61,572 nt of DNA from an uncultured Emergencia sp. GTDB taxonomy: Bacteria > Bacillota > Clostridia > Peptostreptococcales > Anaerovoracaceae. The translations under genes were made by a program, and so were the position numbers. Shown here piece after piece: positions 33,286 through 40,397 of this stretch; position 1 is the stretch's first letter; every line of letters starts with the position of its first letter. The stretch lies in assembly GCA_937997955.1 (NCBI GenBank), contig CALLDR010000175.1:1-61572 (forward strand). The letters run 5' to 3'. Under the pieces are notes generated by a model. It ran no database searches. It saw nothing but the letters and a program-made list of their open reading frames with translations, and had not been told where the DNA came from.

Positions 33286-34517
33286 TACAATACATCCTTC
33301 CTGTTGATGTCATATTTATTGAATTCCTCATAGTCCGCTGTCTCCGTCGGCATTTGTTTCCGCGCCAGGCGCTTTTTGATATAGCGGCTGAAATAGTAGT
33401 AGATCACCGCGAAGACCGGAACGCCCAGCACCATGCCCGTAAAGCCGAAGAAGCCGCCGCCCACGATGATGGCGAACATGACCCAGAAGCTGGACAGTCC
33501 CGTGGTGCCGCCCAGAATCTTCGGTCCCAGAATATTCCCGTCAAACTGCTGCAGGGCGAATACCAGGATCAGGAAGTAAAGGGCCTTGATCGGGCTTGCC
33601 ACGCAGATGATCAGCGCCGACGGAACCGCGCCGATAAACGGGCCGAAAAACGGTATGAAGTTGGTCACGCCTACGATGGTGCTGACCAGGACCGTGTACG
33701 GCAGCTTAAAGATGGTCATCAGGATAAAGCACAGGATCCCTATGATCAGGGAGTCGATCAGCTTTCCGCTGATAAACCCGCCGAAGGTCTTATTGGCGAA
33801 GTAGGCGAACTCAAAGATATCGTCAGATTTTTCCTTAGTCATGGTGGCCGAGATGATCTTTTTGATCTGGGCCTTGAACAGCTCTTTGCCGTTGAGCAGG
33901 TATACGCAGACGATGACGCCGATCAGCAGGTTGAACAGCGTTCTCAGCGTCACGTAGACGCCCATGGATATCTGCGCCATGTACTCTCCGATGCGCGGGA
34001 TCAGATCACTTTCCGTCCACTCCGAGAAGTTGTCGCGGAAATGCCGGATCAGCAGCTCTGCCGCCTCGGCTATTTCAGGGTTTCGCTCCGCGGTAAAGGT
34101 GCTCTCTCCCCATTCGATCAGGTCCGTAAGCCGGTTCGGCAGCATCTGCGCCAGGCCAAGGACGCTGCGGACCGTTTCCGGCAGCACCAGGGCAAAGAGG
34201 CCGCCGACCACGCCGAACAGGGCCATCAGGGAAAACACGGTTCCCACGATCCTGGCGATCCGAAAGGCTGTTTTCTTCTTTTCAAAGGCGTCCTTCAGCA
34301 GATGATACATCCGCCGCACCACAGCGTTGTACAGCGGACAGAGCAGATATGCCATGACCAGGCCAAAGATGAACGGCGAGAGAATCCCCTGAACCTTGTC
34401 CAGCGCCTCCTTTACCCATTCAAAGTGGTCTATGATCCTGTATAGAACGATCAAAGCCGCTCCGGCTCCAAAGATGATCAGCCCAAGCTTCGCATATTCA
34501 TCTTGTACTCTTTTCAC
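33285..34517 (-). CDS. AI-2E family permease-like membrane protein
   Basis: This 410-residue protein has about eight membrane helices and the family motif NFIPFFGPFIGAVPSALI (about residue 288) followed by QQFDGNILGPKILG (about 330). The family includes TqsA, PerM and Na+/H+ or K+ antiporter-like members, so the substrate cannot be told from sequence. It is the first gene of the unit running into murB. Its start region is divergent from the 79-residue protein gene. Confidence 0.85.
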   Translation of the reverse strand: MKRVQDEYAKLGLIIFGAGAALIVLYRIIDHFEWVKEALDKVQGILSPFIFGLVMAYLLCPLYNAVVRRMYHLLKDAFEKKKTAFRIARIVGTVFSLMALFGVVGGLFALVLPETVRSVLGLAQMLPNRLTDLIEWGESTFTAERNPEIAEAAELLIRHFRDNFSEWTESDLIPRIGEYMAQISMGVYVTLRTLFNLLIGVIVCVYLLNGKELFKAQIKKIISATMTKEKSDDIFEFAYFANKTFGGFISGKLIDSLIIGILCFILMTIFKLPYTVLVSTIVGVTNFIPFFGPFIGAVPSALIICVASPIKALYFLILVFALQQFDGNILGPKILGGTTGLSSFWVMFAIIVGGGFFGFTGMVLGVPVFAVIYYYFSRYIKKRLARKQMPTETADYEEFNKYDINRKDVL

Positions 34518-34687
34518 GAAAAAACACCTCTTCCTGCTGTAACTTCTGCTTCTGATACTAATTCTATACTACCACAAAGCCGCCGATTTTACCACATGGA
34601 TTCTGAAATGACCTCTCCAAAAGCGGTCCAAATCCGAATACAAGTCCGAATAAAAATAAAAAACTTTTAATTTTTATGAATTTCCTC

Positions 34688-34715
34688 TTGACTTTTGCAT
34701 ACAAAGTCGTATAAT
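34688..34715 (+). promoter_or_regulatory. Sigma-A promoter of the 79-residue protein
   Basis: TTGACT (34688-34693), 16 bases, TATAAT (34710-34715), preceded by an A/T-rich tract resembling an UP element (34650-34685). Confidence 0.75.
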
Positions 34716-34753
34716 TACTTCATGAAGTAAATAAATATTCGGAGGGAACTACA

Positions 34754-34993
34754 ATGCAGAAATCAATTCATGTGGATTGCCCGACCTATTTGGAGTTGGG
34801 CCTGAAAAATGGTGAAGTATATACAATCAACGGTAAGGATCTCAACAGAGACGGCGTAAAACACGTTATCGACTATCTCTGTCAGGAGGTCGACGTAAAG
34901 GCCGACGACGTCCTTTCCAAGATTGCCGCCATGAAGCAAACGGACGGCGCAGTAACCCTGAAGCTGTACGATGGCACGGTCAGCGCCGTTTAA
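34754..34993 (+). CDS. Uncharacterised 79-residue acidic protein
   Basis: The protein (MQKSIHVDCPTYLELGLKNG...) has no motif I recognise. It is soluble, acidic, with one cysteine near the start, and looks like a small mixed alpha/beta fold. It has a good ribosome-binding site (GGAGGG, 7 bases), a near-consensus promoter with an AT-rich upstream tract, and codon use like its neighbours, so it is very likely expressed at a high level. It is a single-gene unit between the AI-2E-type permease and a minisatellite. Confidence 0.78.
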   Translation: MQKSIHVDCPTYLELGLKNGEVYTINGKDLNRDGVKHVIDYLCQEVDVKADDVLSKIAAMKQTDGAVTLKLYDGTVSAV

Positions 34994-35066
34994 CCCCATT
35001 TTTATTCCAATTTGCAAAAATCCTTTTCTTTTTCAAAAGCAGGTGTCATCCAGGTGGCAGCTGCTT

Positions 35067-35162
35067 TTCACATTGTCTCATTCACACTGCATTATTCGCA
35101 TTGTCCTATTCATATTGTCTTATTCACATTGTCTTATTCACATTGTCCTATTCATTTCCTCA
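35067..35162. repeat. 14-bp minisatellite, about 6.5 units
   Basis: Units are TTCACATTGTCTCA, TTCACACTGCATTA, TTCGCATTGTCCTA, TTCATATTGTCTTA, TTCACATTGTCTTA and TTCACATTGTCCTA, then a partial unit that runs over the stop codon of the Fic-like gene. It is the most regular of the intergenic repeats and is related to the 13-bp array at 14004. Confidence 0.85.
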
Positions 35163-35792
35163 TTCGCTTTCCCTCATGAGCCGGTTCAGCTCCAGGTTCT
35201 CCCGAATCGCCGACTCCCTCCCCAGCTTCAGGTAGGATGCCAGCGCGTCGTTGTAGGCCTGCTCCGACAGGGTCAGCGGATACAGAGAAAGGCCCGACCA
35301 GAGCAGCTCGTATTCCATAGCCGTCCGGGCCACCAGCTCGCTGCCGCTGTCGTAGGGATAGATCCTGATGATCTCGTTGTGGACGTACACGGCCCGATCC
35401 AGCGGATCCGGCCTGCTGCCATCGTGAAGCCGCTGGAACAGCCGCTTCAATTCCCCTTCGATCTCCTGGGGCAGCACCGGATTATAGCTGAGATGAAAGA
35501 GGACCGGCGTCCGCCGCCGGTAATCCGCCGTCTCCCCGCCGGACAGCTTTTGATAGAACTTGTCCAGCGTCGGCGCGGACAGCTCCTCCGAAAGCCCCAG
35601 CAGCAGGTCCATCAGCGGCAGCACGTCAACAAGACCTGCCACCAGCAGATGCTCCTCCAGCGTCGCCGTCAGGTCGTAGCCGCCGTCTATGATGCGCTGC
35701 GCCCGTTCCCGGCTGATTCCGCTGCCGGAAAGGGTCAGATTCATCATGACCCAGTCAAGTTTTACATTTTCTCTGCAGTTTATCCTGTTCAT
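35160..35792 (-). CDS. Fic-like protein with a degenerate catalytic motif
   Basis: The 210-residue protein ends in a Fic-type helix pair: VHNEIIRIYPYDSGSELVAR aligns with the usual HPFxxGNGRxxR motif, followed by a typical next helix (TAMEYELLWSGLSLYPL). The catalytic histidine is tyrosine and the GNGR loop is GSEL, so AMP transfer is not expected. The N-terminal part (about 1-110) is helical and resembles the front of larger Fic proteins. It could be a scaffold or a decaying gene; no frameshift is seen. Its stop codon lies at the edge of the 14-bp repeat. Confidence 0.68.
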   Translation of the reverse strand: MNRINCRENVKLDWVMMNLTLSGSGISRERAQRIIDGGYDLTATLEEHLLVAGLVDVLPLMDLLLGLSEELSAPTLDKFYQKLSGGETADYRRRTPVLFHLSYNPVLPQEIEGELKRLFQRLHDGSRPDPLDRAVYVHNEIIRIYPYDSGSELVARTAMEYELLWSGLSLYPLTLSEQAYNDALASYLKLGRESAIRENLELNRLMRESE

Positions 35793-35859
35793 ACCTAAAG
35801 TTTAACACAAAAGGACAGCCATGTGGTATAATTATTTCAAACAAGTAGGGAGGATTACC

Positions 35860-36495
35860 ATGAAAATTTTACTGATCAGCGATACCCACGGCGATATTTC
35901 CAAGGTTATAGAGATTTTAGACCGGGTCAAGGGCATAGATATGATCCTGCACTGCGGCGATTACGAGACGGACGCCCGTATCCTGGAGAACTGCACAGAT
36001 ATCCCGGTCATTTCCGTAACCGGCAACTGCGACGGCGGCAGCGACTATCGAAAGACCGTGGAAACTCCTGCCGGAAAGCTTTTGATCACCCACGGCCACA
36101 TGGAGGCCGTCGGCTTTACCCAAACCCTTCTGACGTCCGCCGCCGAAGATGAGGGCGGCTGCATCGCCGTCTGCTTCGGGCATACCCACGTTCCCCTCTG
36201 CGAGGACACCGGCGGACTGTGGCTGATCAATCCCGGCAGCCTGACCGAGCCTCGAAAGGGCTCCAGGCCTTCCTGCGCCGTCCTCCGGTGCGAGGAAGAC
36301 GGCTTCTATCCTGTCCTCGTCCCTTACGACACCCTGATGCCGTCAGAACCCCCGAAAGATCCAGAGGACCCTGAAGACCCGAAAGACCCGCCGCGGGGAG
36401 ACGGCGGCGGTGACGGGGAAGATCCCGCCGCCAAAAAGAAAAAGGTCAAGGGCGGCTTCCTCCGCGGTCTCCTCAACTACAGCGACCGTTTCTAA
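35860..36495 (+). CDS. YfcE/MJ0936-type metallophosphoesterase with a charged C-terminal tail
   Basis: The core (about residues 1-155) has the calcineurin-like motifs ISDTHGD, LHCGDYE, TGNCD, THGH and GHTHVP with NPGS, as in small bacterial phosphodiesterases of the YfcE family. It probably cleaves a phosphodiester with two metal ions; the substrate is unknown. Beyond it is an unusual tail: a proline/acidic repeat (PEDPEDPKDPP), a glycine-rich stretch, and a basic end (KKKKVKGGFLRGLLNYSDRF). The start at 35860 has GGGAGG 6 bases upstream; a longer in-frame start overlaps a TATAAT at 35827-35832. Confidence 0.87.
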   Translation: MKILLISDTHGDISKVIEILDRVKGIDMILHCGDYETDARILENCTDIPVISVTGNCDGGSDYRKTVETPAGKLLITHGHMEAVGFTQTLLTSAAEDEGGCIAVCFGHTHVPLCEDTGGLWLINPGSLTEPRKGSRPSCAVLRCEEDGFYPVLVPYDTLMPSEPPKDPEDPEDPKDPPRGDGGGDGEDPAAKKKKVKGGFLRGLLNYSDRF

Positions 36496-36520
36496 GCAAT
36501 AATCATCAATAAGCAGAAAT

Positions 36521-36572
36521 AAAAAGTATAGCCTCCGCGCCGGACTGTACCGGCACGGAGGCTATACTTTTT
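36521..36572. terminator. Bidirectional intrinsic terminator
   Basis: AAAAAGTATAGCCTCCG pairs with CGGAGGCTATACTTTTT, and an inner GCCGG/CCGGC extends the stem past one mismatch. A and T runs on both sides make it work for the phosphoesterase gene and the D-serine dehydratase gene, which converge here. Confidence 0.93.
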
Positions 36573-36659
36573 ATTTGCCTTTGATGGATTTCGATGGATT
36601 TCCCGTTGGCGGCTTGTCCCGCGCGCCCTGGCTTATCATCGTTTCCAATTTTCCATCTT

Positions 36660-37964
36660 CTATTTTCCCATCTTATAATAAGCTTCCATCTCCTCCTTCG
36701 GCACCATGCTGCCGCCGGTGGCCCACAGAATATGGGTGGCGCTGCGAAGCTTATCCTTCAGGTTGTTTTTGATCAGGTAGCCCTCCGCGCTCAGCACGTG
36801 TCCCGGACCCGTGAAGGACGCGCAGGCAGACGGCTCGATGTACAGGTTCTCCACGTCGGCCAGCTTCGCCAGATACGGATACAGCTTGTCGTCGCCGATG
36901 GTAAAGCAGCCGTCAAGAAGGGTCTCCATGATGCTTCCTACCAGCCGGGAAGGCCTTGCGACCGCCAGCCCGTCCGCCGCCGTCTTGCCGTCCAGGCCTA
37001 CGTCGCCTACAGCGATCTCATCGTGAAGGCCGGTCAGCATGCCCAGGGTCATGCACGGCGCGTGGGTCGGCTCCGCGAAGAAAATATGGATATGCTCGCC
37101 GAAGACCTGTTTCAGGCCGAAGGCCACGCCGCCCGGCGCGCCGCCGACGCCGCATGGGATATACACGAACACAGGGTTGTCCTCATCACAGACGATCATC
37201 TGCCGCTTAAACTGGTCCGCCAGCCGCTTCGCCGCCACAGAATAGCCCAGGAACAGGTCGCTGGAGCCTTCGTCGTCCACAAAGTGGCACATCGGGTCCT
37301 TGGCGGCTTCCTTCCGGCCTTCCGCCACCGCCTTCTGGTAGTCGTCCTGGTATTCCACCACGGTGACCCCCTTCTGCCGCAGCAGATCCTTCTTCCACTG
37401 CCGCGCGTCCGCCGACATGTGAACCGTCACCTTAAAGCCCAGGCGGGCGCTGATGATGCCGATGGACAGACCCAGATTTCCCGTGGAGCCTACAGCCACG
37501 CTGTATTCCCCGAAGACCTGGCGGAATCTGTCTTCCATCAGAATGGAATAGTCGTCCTTTTCCGTCAGCATGCCCCGCTCCATGGCGATGGTCTCCGCCA
37601 GCTTCAGAACCTCATAGATGCCGCCTCTGGCTTTGATGGACCCAGACACGGCCAGATGGCTGTCGCACTTGAGAAACAGCCTCCCGCCGAATTCCTTCCC
37701 CATCTCGTCCTGGAGCAGCTTCTTCATACGGGTGATCTCCACCAGCGGCGATTCGATGATGCCGCCCGTCTCCTCCGTCTCCGGAAACGCCGCCATGATG
37801 TACGGCGCGAACCGGGCCAGCCTGGCCTCCGCTTCCTCGATGTCGGCCATGCCAAAGGGCAGCTCCGCCTCCTGGCCCGCCTTCTCGTTGAGCCAGAAAA
37901 TCTCATCGCAGTTTATCATATTCTGTATCACAGGATGTTCCACAATCAGCTTATCAATGTCCAT
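36660..37964 (-). CDS. dsdA: D-serine ammonia-lyase (dehydratase)
   Basis: This 434-residue PLP enzyme of fold type II turns D-serine into pyruvate and ammonia. The PLP lysine lies in AVSGSIKARGGIYE (about residue 112), the phosphate loop is GSTGNLGLSIG (about 165), and the C-terminal IEPSACASF and GGSMVP segments match DsdA. It is a single gene ending at the bidirectional terminator. A TAAAAT about 60 bases upstream is a weak promoter candidate. It fits an organism that ferments amino acids. Confidence 0.94.
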   Translation of the reverse strand: MDIDKLIVEHPVIQNMINCDEIFWLNEKAGQEAELPFGMADIEEAEARLARFAPYIMAAFPETEETGGIIESPLVEITRMKKLLQDEMGKEFGGRLFLKCDSHLAVSGSIKARGGIYEVLKLAETIAMERGMLTEKDDYSILMEDRFRQVFGEYSVAVGSTGNLGLSIGIISARLGFKVTVHMSADARQWKKDLLRQKGVTVVEYQDDYQKAVAEGRKEAAKDPMCHFVDDEGSSDLFLGYSVAAKRLADQFKRQMIVCDEDNPVFVYIPCGVGGAPGGVAFGLKQVFGEHIHIFFAEPTHAPCMTLGMLTGLHDEIAVGDVGLDGKTAADGLAVARPSRLVGSIMETLLDGCFTIGDDKLYPYLAKLADVENLYIEPSACASFTGPGHVLSAEGYLIKNNLKDKLRSATHILWATGGSMVPKEEMEAYYKMGK

Positions 37965-38304
37965 AGGTACTCCTCCTACTACTTACAAAAACTCTCTCTT
38001 TGACATTTTACCATACTTCGTAAGAAAAAAAAAGTTTCATTTCTGGCACAGCGGTTCAGCCTTTTGACCCAAAATTGGCTCAAACGTCACTTTTTCCATC
38101 AAAGGGTGTCCGTCCGACGTTTTCTCCGCATCCCGGCGCTGCGGCGCGAAAGCCTTGCGGCTGCTGGGTTTTAAAATTTTTTCAAAAGAAATTTTCCCGC
38201 TCCGGTTCATTTTGGCACGATCTATGCTTTATATAATGGCAAAGAACAAAAACAAAACATTCAGCCGAGGGCTGATACAATAAAGTTTATGGAGGTTTAA
38301 AGAA
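37965..38304. other. Gap between dsdA and the 78-residue protein gene
   Basis: The 340 bases hold the divergent start regions of both genes. The right end has the sigma-54 promoter (38213-38228) and a CGGTTCA half-box (38203-38209). Another GCGGTTCA half-site lies near 38051. Nothing else is seen. Confidence 0.5.
38213..38228 (+). promoter_or_regulatory. Sigma-54 promoter of the 78-residue protein
   Basis: TGGCAC (38213-38218), 5 bases, ATGCT (38224-38228): the GG and GC doublets are correctly spaced, with one mismatch in the -12 element. A CGGTTCA half-box ends 4 bases upstream. The start is expected near 38239 with a leader of about 65 bases, as for kal. Confidence 0.72.
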
Positions 38305-38541
38305 ATGAACAAAGAAGAAATGTTAAAGAAGGCTTTTTCCCACACTCTGACCAACGCCGCTCTGCGCTTCGCTGATCACGACATCGACGCTCTGATCATG
38401 AGACAGGACATGATCGATTTCGCGGCGAGAAACAACTTCGACCTGACCGAAGATGAGATCGAAGAGTACATCGATGTCCAGATCAAGAAGATGGAAGCAA
38501 GCGTAAAGGACTTCACCTATCAGACGAGAATGATGAAATAA
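38305..38541 (+). CDS. Uncharacterised 78-residue helical protein under sigma-54 control
   Basis: The protein (MNKEEMLKKAFSHTLTNAAL...) is acidic, nearly all helical and has no motif I recognise. It has a strong ribosome-binding site (GGAGG, 9 bases), a sigma-54 promoter and a long hairpin after the stop, so it is a real, separately regulated gene. Codon choice (AAC, ATC, GAC, AGA) looks like that of the highly expressed kam genes. The shared promoter type suggests a link with the lysine-fermentation regulon; this is inference. It could be a small regulator, an assembly factor or a stress protein. Confidence 0.8.
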   Translation: MNKEEMLKKAFSHTLTNAALRFADHDIDALIMRQDMIDFAARNNFDLTEDEIEEYIDVQIKKMEASVKDFTYQTRMMK

Positions 38542-38565
38542 GACGAGAGTATTCTGCCCATAACC

Positions 38566-38636
38566 ATAGAAATACTCCCTCCCAGACAGACCGAGGAAAA
38601 GCCGAGGCTTTGTCGCCTGAGGGGGAGTATTTCTAT
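38566..38636 (+). terminator. Long hairpin after the 78-residue protein gene
   Basis: ATAGAAATACTCCC and GGGAGTATTTCTAT form a perfect 14-bp stem enclosing a 43-base loop that can fold further (GCCGAGGC, CAGAC/GTCGCCTG). The T-rich 3' arm fits a terminator, but the large structured loop also fits a small RNA. Confidence 0.6.
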
Positions 38637-38736
38637 ATCTGACATCTGCAAAGCTTTTCATCTTATAGCGACCATGGGCTTCTCCTGGGAGCTATGCGGC
38701 TCCCAGCGGCCATGCGTTTTCCAAATCCGCTAAAAT

Positions 38737-38752
38737 GTTTTCTATAAAAAAC
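38737..38752. repeat. Dispersed palindrome, copy 3
   Basis: GTTTTCTATAAAAAAC, preceded by TAAAAT and followed by AAAA; one arm has a mismatch. Confidence 0.6.
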
Positions 38753-38912
38753 AAAAACCGGAAAATCGACAACAGCCTTTCATATTGAAGCATATTTTCC
38801 CCATAAAATCCGCTGCCAGTGCGATTTTTTCGGGTATAAACCGCCCAAAAACCCGTTTTTTGCCCGCGCCGGACCATATGCGAGCCATTTTGTTTTCCAA
38901 ACTCGCCAAAAT

Positions 38913-38928
38913 GTTTTCCATAGAAAAC
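38913..38928. repeat. Dispersed palindrome, copy 4
   Basis: GTTTTCCATAGAAAAC, preceded by CAAAAT and followed by GAAAT; the closest match to copy 1. Confidence 0.7.
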
Positions 38929-39220
38929 GAAATCGAGGAAATAGAAAACCGTCCACGCAAACCACACAAAAGCGGCATCGCCCTTTTCTGCCAGAGTTCC
39001 GTTTTTTGTCCCATTTGATGCAAAAAGACAGGAACTATCATTTTAGTTTCATGCGCAGCCCCTGAGGAAGAACGCGGTTAGTGTAAAAATTGCGCCGCAG
39101 GTATGGTGCAAGACTCTTATTTGAAAACTAACTATGGGAACACAAAACGCCCGCATGCCTTTGGAAGTTCTTCTGACCAAGAGGAGAAACGAATCCAACT
39201 CATCTGCAGCTAGACTCCCT

Positions 39221-40297
39221 TCACTCTTCCTCGTATGTCCTTTCTTCGCCCAGGATCCGCTCCGCGAAGGCTGCCGTCTTTTCGTCCAGATTCTCCGCCT
39301 GCAGGATGCTGCCCGGATCGTTGGCCGTCTCCACCAGAGCGAAATTTCCCGGCAGGATAAAGCTCTTGTTGAAATTCATGGCCCCTATGATCTGTTCCGC
39401 CACGATGTCGCCGCCGCTGTAGCCTGAGATCACCAGGGCGTAGATCTTCTTCCGCGAGAAATCGTGGGTCCGGAACACCGCCGTCAGCCGGTTGATAAAG
39501 GCCGTAATGTTGGCGCTGACCGCGTCGTTGTAATTGGGGCAGATCATGACCAGGCTGTCGCATTTGATGATGGCCGGATACACCTGCTCCACCATGATGC
39601 CGCCGTAAAAACACCCTCCCTGCTCTCCGAAGTGAAGGCAGTCCTCGTATTTACAGCCGCGGCAGTCCAGCAGCTGCCCGTTGCGCAGAGACACCTCGCT
39701 CACGTCGGCCCGGCCGGCCAGCTGGCCTTTGATCTTCTCCCACAGGAGCAGGCTGTTGGAGGTCTTGCGGCTGCTGGCGTGGACCGCCAGGATCTGCTGC
39801 CGCTCCACCTGGGGCATGGAAAACGCCATGAGCCGTTTTACCAGCTGGCCCGTCATCTCCTTATAGGCGCTCAGGTTGTCCACCCCCAGCACCTTTCCCA
39901 TGACGTTGAAATTGTACAGGGAGCCGGTGGCCTCCACCAGAGGCTTGCCGAGAAAGGTGCAGCCCGCCTGATTGGCCGAAAACACCAGCCTGCGGGCCAG
40001 GCTCTTGGTAAACAGCTCGCCGCTGCCGTCCACCACCACGGCGGCGCAGGCGCCGGCAAGACAGCCGGGATGGGCGCGGAAATATTCCAGCATCCTGTAG
40101 TATTCCAGATTGATCCCCGCCTCTGAAAGACAGATGGCAAAGAGCAGCTTCCGCCCCCGCAGGTCCCTTTTGGACAGGGATTCCACCGTCAAAACATACT
40201 CCGTCTGCATACCGTCAAGGGCCTGGTCCAGCACCCGGTCCATCCGGCTTCCCCTTCTGCACTCACAGCAGAAGGGCTTGATCACTGTCAGCAACAT
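39221..40297 (-). CDS. Flavodoxin-fold NAD(P)H-dependent reductase with a cysteine cluster
   Basis: The 358-residue protein has two parts. The C-terminal half (about 165-355) is a flavodoxin-like FMN reductase fold (ILAVHASSRKTSNSLLL; VMICPNYNDAVSANITAFINR). It carries a cysteine group CRGCKYEDCLHFGEQGGC (about 210-227), similar in place to the compact Fe-S motif of iron-sulfur flavoproteins. The N-terminal half (about 1-160) also looks like a flavodoxin-type fold, with CCEC near the start. It may shuttle electrons from ferredoxin or NAD(P)H. It lies 100 bases after the LDH-like gene and may be the fourth gene of the regulator-2 operon. Confidence 0.72.
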   Translation of the reverse strand: MLLTVIKPFCCECRRGSRMDRVLDQALDGMQTEYVLTVESLSKRDLRGRKLLFAICLSEAGINLEYYRMLEYFRAHPGCLAGACAAVVVDGSGELFTKSLARRLVFSANQAGCTFLGKPLVEATGSLYNFNVMGKVLGVDNLSAYKEMTGQLVKRLMAFSMPQVERQQILAVHASSRKTSNSLLLWEKIKGQLAGRADVSEVSLRNGQLLDCRGCKYEDCLHFGEQGGCFYGGIMVEQVYPAIIKCDSLVMICPNYNDAVSANITAFINRLTAVFRTHDFSRKKIYALVISGYSGGDIVAEQIIGAMNFNKSFILPGNFALVETANDPGSILQAENLDEKTAAFAERILGEERTYEEE

Positions 40298-40397
40298 CTC
40301 TACTCGCCTCTTTTCGTCCTTTTGTCATTTGATCAGCCTTTGCCACCGTCCGGTCCGCCGCTCATACGCGCCCCGCCGGCCGTTCCGCTTCCAGCTG

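Larger units (their letters stand above)
38637..39220. other. Gene-free stretch with two dispersed palindrome units
   Basis: No credible gene. Two units about 176 bases apart each carry the 16-bp palindrome (38737-38752 and 38913-38928) and share other words, such as GTTTTCCAAA before it and a CGTTTTTTG stretch after it. From 39030 to 39220 nothing is recognised. Open frames here have no ribosome-binding site. Confidence 0.55.

Noticed and set aside
35067..35162. CRISPR array
   Set aside because: Repeats are directly adjacent without spacers and are only 14 bases long; no cas genes are in the window.
38040..38060. TGGCAC near 38044 as a sigma-54 promoter
   Set aside because: No TTGCA-like -12 element follows at the right distance.
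38692..39041. Overlapping minus-strand frames of 91-99 codons
   Set aside because: They are translations of the dispersed palindrome units and lack ribosome-binding sites. Kept as a repeat finding only.
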